From assembly GCA_964017065.1 (NCBI GenBank), contig OZ024788.1:6446087-6510086 (forward strand): DNA of 64,000 nucleotides. Reading direction: 5' to 3'. Both the position numbers and the translations under genes were made by a program. The notes beneath the pieces were generated by a model. The model was not told the origin of the DNA. It worked only from the letters and a program-made list of their open reading frames with translations, and did not search any database. This stretch comes from Haliclona indistincta (Eukaryota > Porifera > Demospongiae > Haplosclerida > Chalinidae). How positions within the stretch are numbered: the first letter of the stretch is position 1; each line of letters starts with the position of its first letter. This document shows positions 26,156-44,577 of the stretch, piece after piece.

Positions 26156-26850
26156 AAGTATAGCATATAGCCTGACCTCAATAGTCTTGTCTCCAGATCC
26201 AGATGAGAAACCTTCATCTTACAAGCAACTGTGTCCATTGCTTTGAAGGGATTCCGTAAACGTTTAATTTCACGGTGTTAAAATTTATCAAATTTTGCTC
26301 AGAATTGGTTTATTCAGTAAATTTCGTGTTTTTGAGCATTGTCCTGTAATAAAAATTATGATCGGCTAAAATCGGTAGTTTTTTTTGCAATCAAACAGCA
26401 CTCGCGAAATTCACAAAAATTAAACTACCGCGAACTTTTCTATGTTTATGGTATTGTGAATGAATGAACTAATGTATTTAGCTGATTTTACATTGTGCCA
26501 GTAACTCACATTTAGCGACTCAAAATCCATGTATCTTCAAATTTTTTGTGTATTGAATACAGAATTTTTCCAGAGGGAATATTATTAATTTTGTTTGTGA
26601 AAGTTTATTGCTTTTGTTTTTTAATGCTTAAGCTCTCTGAGAGTGATTCTTCTAATAACTGTCTGGCCATGATTGTTTGAAATGAAATTAGGGGTTAGGA
26701 TCTTCCCTGTAGTTGATATCTGTACGTATGTAACCCTGGTTATGTTTTGTTACTTATTCTTAAATATGAATTTAATTAAAAAATTCACAGCCAATCATCA
26801 CAATACCACACAAACCACAAGCAATTACATTCATAATTGTAGCAATGCTG

Positions 26851-26858
26851 ATATAAAG
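26851..26858 (+). promoter_or_regulatory. TATA-like core promoter of GBP gene B
   Basis: ATATAAAG lies 55 bases before the ATG. The surrounding ATGCTGATATAAAGC is conserved before gene C as atgcttatataaagc (64 bases before its ATG), unlike most sequence around it. Confidence 0.5.
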
Positions 26859-27637
26859 CGAAAATTAAATTGCACATCAGACATACTGCATGAGCAAAGT
26901 TAACCATGGCAAAGCTGTTCAAGGCAGAGACGTTCAAACCAAAACCTCTTGTTCTTCCCAAAAAGTCATTCAAAGCAAAATCAGTACCGCTTGTTATGCC
27001 TAATAACACTGAATTTGACCTACAACGATGTTCCTTGGTCACAAAAAAAGGTAAATACGAACTTATGTCCAATTTATGCATTGTGTATTGTGTTTTACTT
27101 AATGTTGGGAAGGAGTGGTTTGCGCGATTTTCGGATAGATCACGTAAAGCACGACTTAATGATTTATCATTGCTTCCTGGGTGACATCAAGCTTGTGAAG
27201 CGCTTCGGTGACTTGTATTGGCAGTGTGCGTGCTGTATGAAATATGCATATGAAAATACGGAGGTTAGAGTCTGAGTGGTGTCTTTGATGTCGGACAGAA
27301 AGTAACAATATTATAGACAGTACTATCGATTTGCTGCACATAATATAGACTGTGAATGTCGCAGAGCTTAGGCTATCTCGTGCCTATCTGGCTGTGAGTT
27401 GCATTGCCCTCCGATGTTCCCGAAATCAAGAACACATCTATTTTTGTAGCTCAGCAAAGCTAAAAAAGCAACATCCAGGGGGTGCCAGTGGCGGAAATTT
27501 TCGACTCCAGGCCGGTTTATTACATAGCCCCAATACCCACCCACCCACTACGTCATAACGTGTCACATAATTATATTCACAATGCACGCTAATTAATATT
27601 CATGAAAAGATGACGATCGCGTACACGTAGCTCGTTG

Positions 27638-28225
27638 GGGTCCGACTTTGTTCACCCCCTTTCAAACGGATGACGTCATCTCGTCCCGCCCTCCAATAAG
27701 TATAAGTTGATAACACATTACTGCAGCTACAGTAACGACTAAACCCTAAACCTTAAAAACCTTCTCCTAACTGCGCAAAGTCGGGAGGGTCGTCCTAACC
27801 CTGGCCTTCGGCCCTTGGTAAGCCTAAGTATCGTCGGGAGTGTCGTCCTAACCCGGGCCTTCGGCCCTTGGTAAGCCTAAGGATCGTCGGTTGGGTCATT
27901 CTAAGGGTCTAGGGCCCTCACTAAGCCTAAGGATCGTCGAGAAAGTTTCTAAAAGACTTGTGGCTAACATTGGCTGGAAAAAAAAAATAAAAAGGCTATT
28001 GCTCATGCAGGATTCGAACTTACGTACCACAACTCCAACCGCTGAAACACCACTGCATTCACCACTGGACTACCGCTGCTACACCGACCAGTTAACTTTA
28101 TTTCGCCTTACTTATAGAGCGGTAAATGCGTGGGCATTATAGACAGATAATTTATTGTTATAATATTATTCATTACTGTGACGTATTAACATCCTGTTTC
28201 AAAGGGGGTGAACAAAGCCAAACCC
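27638..28225. mobile_element. Mutator-like MITE nested in the hAT-like element
   Basis: Begins GGGTCCGACTTTGTTCACCC and ends, on the minus strand, GGGTTTGGCTTTGTTCACCC. AGCTCGTTG flanks it on both sides (27629-27637 and 28226-28234), a 9-bp target duplication. The related tandem copy near 28800 lacks it. It contains three ~65-bp repeats built on gggccttcggcccttggtaa (27775-27940) and a tRNA-like sequence. Confidence 0.75.
28007..28080 (-). repeat. tRNA-like sequence (SINE head or tRNA pseudogene)
   Basis: The minus strand has an A-box-like TAGTCCAGTGG and a B-box GTTCGAATCC spaced as in a tRNA, flanked by GCAG at both ends (gcagcgg..., ...cctgc). The acceptor stem is imperfect and the anticodon arm is not convincing. 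It lies inside the nested MITE and is followed by an A-rich run on the plus strand. Confidence 0.5.
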
Positions 28226-28384
28226 AGCTCGTTGTCGATAGCGCGGGTGCGTCAATACCGTGAGTGTAGTATCGATCGCGATCAAGCAGAACACTGGTGC
28301 AGCAAGCAGAGATCGTAAAGCGACGGCGCTAGCGCTGTGAATGTGGCCAAGATTAGGCGACTACCATGTTTCAGAGCACAAGCG

Positions 28385-28503
28385 CAATGCTCGTCGCAGA
28401 AAAGAGCGCCCGATGCAGCTAAGGCTCCACGATTAGATGGCTTCTTTCGACGGAAGAACAACACTCAAGAGCTGAGTGCAGCTGAATCTACTGCAGAAGC
28501 TGG
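28385..28503 (+). pseudogene. Possible first-exon remnant of an hAT transposase
   Basis: One frame reads ...APRLDGFFRRKNNTQ... and ends at a plausible donor (GCTG|gtgagt). A second, slightly different copy sits at about 28930-29038 in the tandem half. A short basic stretch with a phenylalanine pair (LDxFF..K) near the N-terminus is common in TTF-type hAT transposases. No downstream transposase exon is present. The identification rests on this motif and the hAT-like ends. Confidence 0.3.
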
Positions 28504-30017
28504 TGAGTAGAATAACTGGCTGCCTGGCTCAGAAGCAGCTGCTTTGCATCAGTTTGTGCATTATGCTAGCCACGCCTACAGTCCACACCCTTCACAGCAT
28601 GCTTTTACCTGCTTTTTACTGTGTATGTATATACACACTGTAAATAATAACAAAAGCAGGGGGTGGCGGAAATCTTCGACCCCAGGCCGGTTTTTTACAT
28701 AGCCCCATTACCCACCCACCCACTACGTCATAATGTGTCATATAATGAGATTCACAATGTAAGCTAATTAATATTCATGAACAGATGACGATCGCGTACG
28801 CGTAGCTTGTCGTTGATAGCGCGGGTGAGTCGATAGTGCGAGTGTAGTATCGATCGCGATCATACAAAACACTGCTGCAGCAAGCAGAGATCAGAAAGCG
28901 ACTGCGCTACCGCTGTGAATGAGTGCTCGTCGCGAAAACGCACCCGATGCTGCTAAAACTCCACAATTAGATAGCTTCTTTCGACGGAAGAACAACACTC
29001 AAGAGCTGAGTGCAGCTGAATCTACTGCAGAAGCTGGTGAGTAGAATAACTGCCTGGCTCAGAAGCAGCTGCTTGGCATGCATTATGCTAGCCACACCTC
29101 CAGTCCACACCCTTCACAGCATAATGCATGATGTTTTTACCTGCATTTTACAGTGTATGTATATACACACTGTAAATAATAGCAAAAGCATGTTATATCT
29201 GCATGATATAGACCTCTTCTGATGTCAAGAACCTGTAAAACAACTCTACAGAGCACCAGAAAATCAGAAATGTAGTGGCTAAAATTTACGCAAAATGACT
29301 TTTTGTGTATAAACTCTCTCAACCCACCCACCCACTTTTTGGCCTGGGGTCGGTAATTTTTCTTTCTGGTACCCCCTGAACAAAAGCAAGTTATATCCGC
29401 ATGATATAGACCTCTTCTGGTGTCAAGAACCTGTAAAACAACTCTACAGTGCACCAGAAATGTAGTGGCTAAAATGTACGCAAAAGGACTTTTTGTGTAA
29501 AAAACCTCTCAACCCACCCACCCACTTTTTGGCCTGGGGTCGGTAATTTTTCTTTCTGGTACCCCCTGGCAACATCTATTCTTTTTTGTGGCCAATATTT
29601 GTGTTTAACCCTTTAGTTACTGATTTATTTTGAGAAAATTTGGCTTAATTGCTTTAAACTGACAGTTTGTCTTGCGATTTCTACAACATGCAGTACGCTA
29701 GCTGTTCCAAACTAGCGCTGTTTTCTGCTGGCATGTCAAAGTTTACGACCATGTACATGTACATGTACTAAACTTCGAGTTGGCCACTCCCACTTCAGAA
29801 CTGAAGTCGCTTAAGTGCTGCGTCCTTGTCATTTTTTGGCTAATTTTAATCTTCATTTAGCCCTGGTGACTGATACAAGCACAGTTTAGACCATGTTCTT
29901 ATGCCAAAGTATGCGTTTCCGGGCACCTGAATCCCTAAAATTACCGAAAGCAGCAAAGGGGTTGTGCCCCTTCAAACCCCAGATTAACAGGGATACTCCC
30001 TTTAAAATTCCCACCGG

Positions 30018-31064
30018 TGTTCCACACGAAGGTAGGAAATAATTGTGTGTTTGACAATTTGCTCGATTTCTCTAGAATCATTTGTCCTAGAGTTATGATG
30101 TATGTATCATTTTGATCCTCTATCCTTACTGAATCTTATGCTTTATACGGTTTCTTGTCAGATGACACACACGTGACATAAACTTTAGGAAAAGAATCTC
30201 AGGGACTACTGGTAGTTAAGCTCTGTTATCGCTGCATAGAAGCTTTCACCTCGGATACTTATTTGTTGGCAGCGAATTGGTCGCAATCAGTGCTTCATCG
30301 GCGGCAGAGAAAGTTGACCGTTCACGACGAGCCTAACATTAGGGACAGGAATTCCAGTTCTACTGGTAGTTAACCCTTCACAAGCGGCGGGCGACTATAG
30401 TCGCCCAGCAAGTTTGACGTCACCGGAAGTGGGCGTTAAAACCAGAAGTGACGTCACCGTAAGTGGGCGTTATTTCACCTATAGACCAAATACAGCAATG
30501 TGGGATGTGATGGCAAGCCATTGGTGGGGCCTGCGGCCCTGCCAAGCAGAGCTATGGCGGGATTACCTAGCACCACTGGGTCTCCAGGGGCTTCTTGCAA
30601 TAAAAAGCAGCCATACATGCACTAACTTTGTCTCACACGTGCTGTTTTGACCAAACAAGCGGCGTTTTTTTGCTCCAGTGAGAGTGATTCTAGCACACGA
30701 CAGTTGGTAGATCGTAAAGTGGGCGTGGTTAACTGCAATTGTCATTGACAACAAGCCCGCACGTAGTGCAAGTTGATTTTGCATATTAACAGTGATCACA
30801 GCGCTAGTTTGTCTGTCTAATGGTTTCAAAGGTTAGTGAAATTCACAAAATAGAGGCTAGAATTGCTGTCCGCACTTGAAGGGTTAAGCTCTAATCATGA
30901 AAGTAGATCTCACCTAGCGTCTCTAGAAGCATATACAGAGACAAGCGTGACTTCACTCTGCAAGAGAGCAGGTTTTGGCGGCATTCTGTTAGGTACAATG
31001 TATTGTTGCTATTGACATGACGTCATACATTCCTAAAATTAATTCCCTCTTCGTGTGGAACACT
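30018..31064. mobile_element. Element R5 with GTTCCACACGAAG termini
   Basis: TGTTCCACACGAAG at the left and CTTCGTGTGGAACA at the right delimit an insertion within R4. An end fragment recurs inverted at about 52360-52480. Inside, the phrase ctactggtagttaagctct occurs twice, once intact (30205) and once split by the element at 30370. Confidence 0.7.
30370..30886. mobile_element. piggyBac-like MITE R6
   Basis: TTAA-CCCTTCACAAG ... CTTGAAGGG-TTAA. The flanks (ctactggtag and gctct) are found joined by a single TTAA at about 30205-30223, giving an empty-site comparison within the same element. TTAA duplication and CCC termini are hallmarks of piggyBac. The interior has tandem GACGTCACCG(G/T)AAGTGGGCGTT units and no transposase. 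Confidence 0.8.
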
Positions 31065-32177
31065 GTACGTTTTAGTGAGGAGGGCGCGCTGAAAAACAGT
31101 GGTTTTTTCAGGTAAAGTCGTCTTTTGCAATTAAACATAGTTTGACCTTTCTAAAGCACTTTTAACACTATGTATGATGTCTAGAGTAGGTAGAGTCAAT
31201 TATGATGCCTAAAAGCTTCATTAGGGGTTAAACTGTACAGAAATCAGTTCAGCCTCGCCTCTGTATTCCATAAAATTAATATACTCAATTTGGTTATTAC
31301 TCACAGATGTTAAGCGTGACTCACTGGTACCATGTAATACTGCACTGGAGCTGTTGAATACTATCAAGAAACCAGTAGCTGTACTGTCTATTGCTGGACC
31401 AGCCAGAACAGGAAAGTCCTACATCCTGTCACGTCTTCTTGGTGATCCTAAAGCATTCCAGCTTGGTCATACAACAGATGCCTGTACTAAAGGAATATGG
31501 ATGAGCACTAGTGTTCTAGAGTGCAAGGAATACTGTATTATCCTCCTCGACACTGAAGGAATTGATGCTATGAATGATCAAGCCAGCAACGATGCTAAGA
31601 TTCTAGTGACTACGCTACTACTGAGCTCTTACTTCATCTACAACTCTTCAGGTGTGCCACACAGGGATGATTTGGAGAAAATTAGGTTAGTAGAATACTA
31701 CAACGGGCGATACAATTTCACTAATGTTAGCTACCATGTTTGTGCCAAGCTGCTAAACAGCCTAGTATCAATTGACAAAGTATTATTTTGGAAACTACAA
31801 TTGTATGATTGTATGACATGATCTACACATTGGTGCCTGTTGTCAGCTTAGCGAGGAAGGTTAAAGGTTACTACGCCCATGCATGAGCAAGAATAAAAAG
31901 CTGCCTGAAAAAAAACACTCATGATCATGCTTGTTGGTTTGGCTGAACAAAATTTCCTTGTCCAGTCAGAGCGAAGACTGCACTTTGTTCTTCCAAAAAA
32001 ATACTGAAAATGGTGGCTAGATGCGTGCTATCACAGTGCGTTTCAAGGTGTACGAAACAATGAATGGCTTTGTTGACTTAGAAATCGAAAATTTAAGGTG
32101 GTGGTATACTTGTTTTTATGAATATTAATGAGCGACTTTCTTTTATCTGCAGCTCATGACAGAGCAATGATAGCAGC

Positions 32178-32733
32178 GTGAAACTCGCTCTGATGCATCA
32201 ATGAGTGTGTCTCAATGTATAATGCAGCTTGAAACGTTGCACAATATTCTACACCAAGGAATAATGTAAGAACAATCGAAATCGTACAGATACGCATTTT
32301 TCTCGCCAAAAATCTCTCCTGGCTAACCGTGCAGCAAAGGTTACCAGCTGAAATTCGACTCTTATAAACCATTTCTAGGTGCTGACGAAGAGTTTGGTTG
32401 ACCCACGCTGAACATAGCTATTCTATGCATCGACAAACATGGACGTCACTGCAAAATCAGCCATGATTTAGAATATAAAAGTGTTTTTCTTAAAATCAGA
32501 AAAAGTAAATGTAGAAAACTCTTCGTCAGCACCTAGAAATGGTTTATAAGAGTCGAATTTCAGCTGGTAACCTTTGCTGCACAGTTAGCCAGGAGAGATT
32601 TTTGGCGAGAAAAATGCGTATCTGTACGATTTCGATTGTTCTTACATTATTCCTTGGTGTAGAATATTGTGCAACATTTCAAGCTGCATTATACATTGAG
32701 ACACACTCATTGATGCATCAGAGCGAGTTTCAC
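32178..32733. repeat. 218-bp near-perfect palindrome
   Basis: 32178-32395 and 32516-32733 are reverse complements with about one mismatch, around a 120-bp loop. Both arms therefore translate to the same apparent peptide on opposite strands, which is an artefact of the palindrome. The loop sequence (gttgacccacgctgaacata...) recurs at 34540-34615. Likely a recently formed foldback element. Confidence 0.9.
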
Positions 32734-32842
32734 GATGATGAACAAAACGATGTTCAGATTGTCACATTTCATTCTCAATTGGAAAATTCTAGTAGGAAAG
32801 TCGATCTGGCGGATTTCGAATCCTGGAATTGATAGCTAAATG

Positions 32843-33299
32843 TCACAGATTTGAGTCAGAGACAGAAATTTCTGTTGTCACCACTACTGTAGGAGACTGA
32901 GGTAGTAAGAATGGAGCATGTCGTTTCCTCAGTTGATCAAAGTGTCGTTTGACAGTGGTTGTGTCATCCAATTGAACAAGGTAGGACACTGGACCAGTCT
33001 TTTGTACTACTATAGCAGGAACCCACTTTGGTTGTCCTCGGCCATATGCTTTCGAGTACACTGTGTCTCCTAACTGAAAAGCTGCTTTCTGACAATGTTG
33101 AGCTTTGGTGACTATGCTAGACAGATCTGGAAGCAATTGTGTCAAGATGAAGCACAACGGTGTAAAGAGACGCCAGATACTGTACTTCTGCAATAGCTCT
33201 AAACATAAGCTCTGACACAAACCAGTTTGACGCCAGCAACCGAAACACGCATCATGAATTTTCTGCTTATCTTCTAGCCAATAATCTGCACCTGTATAA
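32843..33299 (-). pseudogene. Gypsy pol C-terminal fragment
   Basis: On the minus strand, FQLGDTVYSKAYGRGQPKW and VQKTGPVSYLVQLDDT followed by RHFDQLRKRH match the integrase C-terminal region of K02A2.6-like gypsy elements. The upstream portion (LLQKYSIW..., FGCWRQTG) is not recognisable, and the fragment is cut by repeat R1 at 33300. It is probably the same family as the gag remnant near 1 kb and not that of the 15-20 kb element. Confidence 0.65.
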
Positions 33300-34482
33300 T
33301 TAGGGAGGCACGGTAGTGCCTCCCTATGTAGGGTTGAACGGAAAAACAAGATGGCGGCTACATACAATGTATTAGCGTTCAAACGCTGATATTTCGCCAG
33401 GTGGTGAATTTTATACGTTCAAGGACACTTAGATCTGCTCTCTGGCATTGCCCCATCTTACAGTAGCAAGGAGAGTGCTCTACACTGTTACTAAAGTGAC
33501 GAACCTAGAAACGGTGAAAATCGAGTTTCGTCATCTTCGTTTTCTTATTAATTTTCTTCTTCCTTCTTTCTTTCTTCAGCGCGCCTAGCGCCTTTACGCG
33601 AGCAGTGCCGAGACCAAAACACCCACGAACAGTCGTGAAATTCTCCTGGCAGGTGCCTTTTGAACTTTGTTTTTAGCGAAACGGCGATATACATTCTGCG
33701 AGTTCTCGATTGTGATCCATTGTCAGCTAAGTGTTAGACGCCATTATTGTGATTGCGCAATACGCACGTGACCAAGCAGTGGTTAGCGCACGTGACCAAG
33801 TACTACCTTGAGTATCTCCGCGCCGTATGGATCACGGAGAACACATATCTGTCTGGAGTCTTCGAAGAACGTAAAGGTCGTATCGGATCACCATTCTTTG
33901 TTTACCAGATAATTATAACCGCCGTACAGATCTACAAACTAGTGTGGGCGGGGCTCGTATGTATGCGTAGGCGAGCTGATATGTACAGCATAATAATTAT
34001 TTTTAGCTTAAATTGTTAATAATAAAGAAAAGACATCAACAACAGGAAAACTGAATCAATGGTGGAAACAAAGACGGCTCAGTACGTTCATGATATTGAA
34101 CTGCACTTCACTAAAAAGTAAAAAGGACACTAACAAGAAATTAAAAACGAAATCAAAAGGATGTAGGGTTTTGAAATCTACCACTGGTTCACAATGTAAA
34201 CTAACAAAGAACAAGCATGGAATGGTAACACGATTGACTTGCTAACAGACCATAGATCCCTACATCAGTGGCTGTGCACAAGCTGAATGCACGTCAGGTG
34301 TCAGCAGTCAACAGCAACTAGGTCAACCACAGCAGCCTCTGATGTAGGGATCTATGGTCTGTTAGCAAGTCAATCGTGTTACCATTCCATGCTTGTTCCT
34401 TGTTAGTTTACATTGTGAACCAGTGGTAGATTTCACAACCCTACATCCTTTTGATTTCGATAGAAATCTTTTTAATTTCTTG
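33300..34482 (+). repeat. Hairpin-ended repeat R1, copy B
   Basis: Begins with TTAGGGAGGCACGGTAGTGC followed by CTCCCT (a perfect 10-bp hairpin with a 4-base loop) and ends in the foldback with CCCTACATCAGTGGCTG. Like copy A in intron 2 of gene A, it lies in the equivalent intron of gene B next to gypsy debris, so its insertion may predate the duplication. Confidence 0.75.
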
Positions 34483-34619
34483 TTATTTATTTGGGCTAAC
34501 CTACTTATTGCCAAGTAAATGTTGCAGGTGCGGACGAAGCGTTTTGTTGACCCACGCTGAACATAGTTGTTTTATACACCGACAAACATGGGTCACTGCA
34601 AAATCAGCCATGATTTTGG

Positions 34620-34746
34620 ATGTCCTTACTTTCCCAGTACAAAACCAGATACCTGTTTTACAGATTGGTGGGCTGGAGGTACTTATGCCTTTCCCTTCCT
34701 ACTCCAGTGGGATTCGAACCAGGTGACCCTTAGGTTATAAGCCCCT

Positions 34747-34792
<46 letters not shown>

Positions 34793-34795
34793 TTA
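34620..34795 (-). repeat. tRNA-derived repeat tail and (CA)n microsatellite
   Basis: The minus strand reads CTTATAACCTAAGGGTCACC then TGGTTCGAATCCCACTGGAG, like the 3' half of a tRNA with its B-box. It is paralogous to 5160-5260. An (AC) run of about 22 units follows at 34746-34790. Confidence 0.5.
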
Positions 34796-34812
34796 ATTCA
34801 ACCATAGATATT

Positions 34813-35660
34813 TATGCTGAGGTGGGCGGAGCCACGTAGGCATACAGTAGTTTGTATGTGTGTGTGTTCGCAATGTGTATCTCAGCAACCGCTTGCTACT
34901 AAGCGCTGAAATTAGCAACACAGGTAGATCTCAGTAGTTTATGAAAAACAAATTAGGCAGAATTGCGATTAAAGGCTTTGTTTTCGAGTTATGGCGTGAT
35001 TTGCTCGCCTGGACTGCCGTTGCTCGCGTTCGGGCTTCCTTCAGAGACGATACTGTCCACAGCTGGATAGATCGCGCTTGATCTGTGACAGTGCAGCACA
35101 TACGACTCCATAAGCAGCAATGAAACTAGCGAGTGAAAGCGTCTTCAGACTCATCTAGCTCGTCGAGTGAGCCTGAGCGAGCTAGCGTTGATGCAGTCAA
35201 TGCAGGTCTTCAGTAAACAGCTTGTATTTTTATTACGACAGCTTGCACAATGCATTTTAGCTACATGTACTCTATGCTGCTACAATCCATGATTCTGCTG
35301 CTTGCATGCAACCATAGTTCGGCTGCTTGCATGCTTCAGCTCTGCATGCTGCTTGCATGCTTCCATGGTTCTGCTGCTTCCATGCTTATATAGTTCTGCT
35401 GCTTCCATGCTACCATGGTTCTGCTGCTTGCATGCTACCATGGTTCTGCTGCTTGCATGCTTCTTTAGTTCTGCCGCTTGCATGCTACCATGGTTCTGCT
35501 GTTTGCATGCTACCATAGTCCTGCTGCTTGATGCTTCCATAATACTGTTTTGATGCTTCCATGGATCTACTGCATGCATATGTGCTGTCCGCATATGCAT
35601 CTGCTAATTGCATGCTAGCAGACATGCTACTGGCCGAGGTATCTGTACCTTTGGTGCTTT
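34813..35660 (-). repeat. Interspersed repeat R3, copy 3 (inverted), with minisatellite
   Basis: Reverse complement of the family at 22336 and 24262: it starts atgctgaggtgggcggagcc and ends at ggccgaggtatctgtacctt. The interior array at 35281-35565 has about 11 units of ~25 bp (gcatgctaccatggttctgctgctt). Frames through it are low-complexity artefacts. Confidence 0.7.
35281..35565. repeat. Minisatellite, ~25-bp unit
   Basis: About 11 imperfect copies of tgcttgcatgctaccatggt plus tctgc. It occupies the position in R3 where copy 1 has its ~60-65 bp array. Confidence 0.85.
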
Positions 35661-36481
35661 TATATATTACGGTAAAATTTCCTCTAAATCAAAATGTATT
35701 ACGTCTTGTCGAGGTGATCGATGCGTATTACCGCGTGTAGCAGTGATTACTAATTAGCAGCAGACGAGCGCGGTACAGTTTTTTTGCCTGTACAGCTGTC
35801 TTTGGCTTCTAATGCGTTTATTGTGTTGTTGAAGATTGCGTGTTTCATACTATCAGCCTTGAATGGATATCAGTATATCACCTCACGATATCCAGAAGAT
35901 TTGTGAGAAAACAAGTAAAGTAAAAAAGCTTTAATGAACGCATTTCACAAACCCTCGGCGTCTACGCTCCATAGACCATAGTTGGGGATTGCAGCAGGAG
36001 TTTACCGCTAGTGCCAACCTGCTTAGCTTATAGGCTGTAGCTATACTGAAACTGCACTGCTAACAAGAAGACAGCAAAATGCTGACAACTTTCTAGGCGT
36101 GTCATGTGGGCGTGACCAGGCATGAACATGTGAGCCATTGCTAGCTGTAGTCTTTCTTGAGATCTCTACGCACACTCAGAGCTGCCCTGCTGTTTATATG
36201 TAGTCTACAAGTACCTAAAAAGTCAACTATGGGCGGTTTTGTTGTCAGAGAGGTCCAAGATGGCTGTCAAGGTGAGCGAGCCATACATAACTCGAGAACG
36301 AAGCACTTTAGCAAAATCCACGAGTCACATTGCAAGCCATTGTCGTGCTAGGCCTGTTCATACCTTTACCGAGTTTCAGAAGTGAGCGATGGTCTCTGCA
36401 GCTCATTGGACAGACAGAATGAATGAATGAATGACAAACTAAGTACCGTAACCCTCGCGCATGCGCCGCGGGTTAATAAAA

Positions 36482-36890
36482 AACTGAAAAGGGACTCTTG
36501 AAGAAGGAAAGGAACAAGACGGGTTGATGCTTGCAAAAGTAAAGGAACAAGATGGAATAATGCTTGCAAATGTAACAGTCCCAAGTATCCCTACATCAGC
36601 GGCTAGCTGCAACGACATGCAACTGACAAATGCAGAATCCTCTTCCTATACCTTCCTATTACTTCATCAGAGTGTGTCCTCCAAATACAGCTACCTCTAG
36701 TTATTTACAACTGTCAATTACTTCAACGGACTGCGTCCTCCAAACACAGATACCTCTATTTATTTACAACTGTCAACTACTTCATCGGACTGCGTCTTCT
36801 TAAACACAAGTTATTTACAACAATCAATTACTTCATCGGACTGCGTCCTCTTTCAAGCCGCTGATGTAGGGATACTTGGGACTTTTGACT
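36482..36890. repeat. Foldback repeat R2, copy 1
   Basis: Inverted arms end in gtcccaagtatccctacatc and gatgtagggatacttgggac around the core AGCGGCT. The interior holds three ~60-bp direct units (acttcatcggactgcgtcct + ccaaacacag...). A related, rearranged copy is at 47283-47695. It shares the CCCTACATCAG(T/C)GGCT core with R1. Confidence 0.7.
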
Positions 36891-37235
36891 GATGAGCAAA
36901 TTGCGCCATAACTCACGAACTAAGCTTCGTATAAATTTTTCACATGATCGAAAGCGAGATAGTACCATGTTCTATTTGCATTGCTAGTTTCAGAGCTTAA
37001 CTTTCAGCGCGCATTACAAAACCGAACCAGGTGACGCGGTAACTCACGAACAGAGCCTTATAACCAATATCCTTACAATTCATTTTCAAGTAAATATCGA
37101 CTTTAGCTTGTGTTGCACGTTTCAGCGCTTAGTTTTCAGCGAGCAATGAGAAATCTTGCCGACAGACAGAGAGACAGACAGATACATACACAACACCACT
37201 ACTGTATGCTCTGTGGCTCCGCCCACCGAGGCATA
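36891..37235 (+). repeat. Interspersed repeat R3, 3' fragment
   Basis: Contains the gcgccataactcacgaac, gtttcagcgcttag and gctccgcccaccgaggcata blocks of R3 but no 5' end. It ends just before segmental duplication unit 2. Confidence 0.6.
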
Positions 37236-37244
37236 AATATTTAT

Positions 37245-44577
<7,333 letters not shown>

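Larger units (their letters stand above)
27476..29568. mobile_element. hAT-like composite element in intron 1 of GBP gene B
   Basis: The ends CAGGGGGTGCCAG (27476) and CTGGTACCCCCTG (ending 29568) are inverted repeats, extended by a shared ccaggcc motif inward. GCAACATC flanks both ends (27468-27475, 29569-29576): an 8-bp duplication, as for hAT elements. Inside, the left end recurs at about 28664 and the right end at about 29380, so the element is a partial tandem of related copies. Confidence 0.8.
29605..31232 (+). mobile_element. TTAA-type repeat R4, copy 2, carrying nested insertions
   Basis: Starts TTAACCCTTTAGTTACTG and ends TTAGGGGTTAA. Outer parts match 21502-22093. It is interrupted at about 30018-31064 by another element, absent from copy 1, which in turn carries a third. 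TTAA at both ends with CCCT termini suggests a piggyBac-like origin. Confidence 0.7.

Noticed and set aside
28007..28080. A functional tRNA gene.
   Set aside because: A- and B-boxes are present but the acceptor and anticodon arms do not pair well, and it lies inside a transposon.
32154..32832. Two frames on opposite strands encoding the same peptide with an apparent signal sequence.
   Set aside because: They are the two arms of a near-perfect palindrome. One sequence is being read twice, and nothing supports expression.
35280..35600. Overlapping His/Met-rich frames on both strands.
   Set aside because: They follow the ~25-bp repeat array and exist in several frames at once, as expected for repeat DNA.
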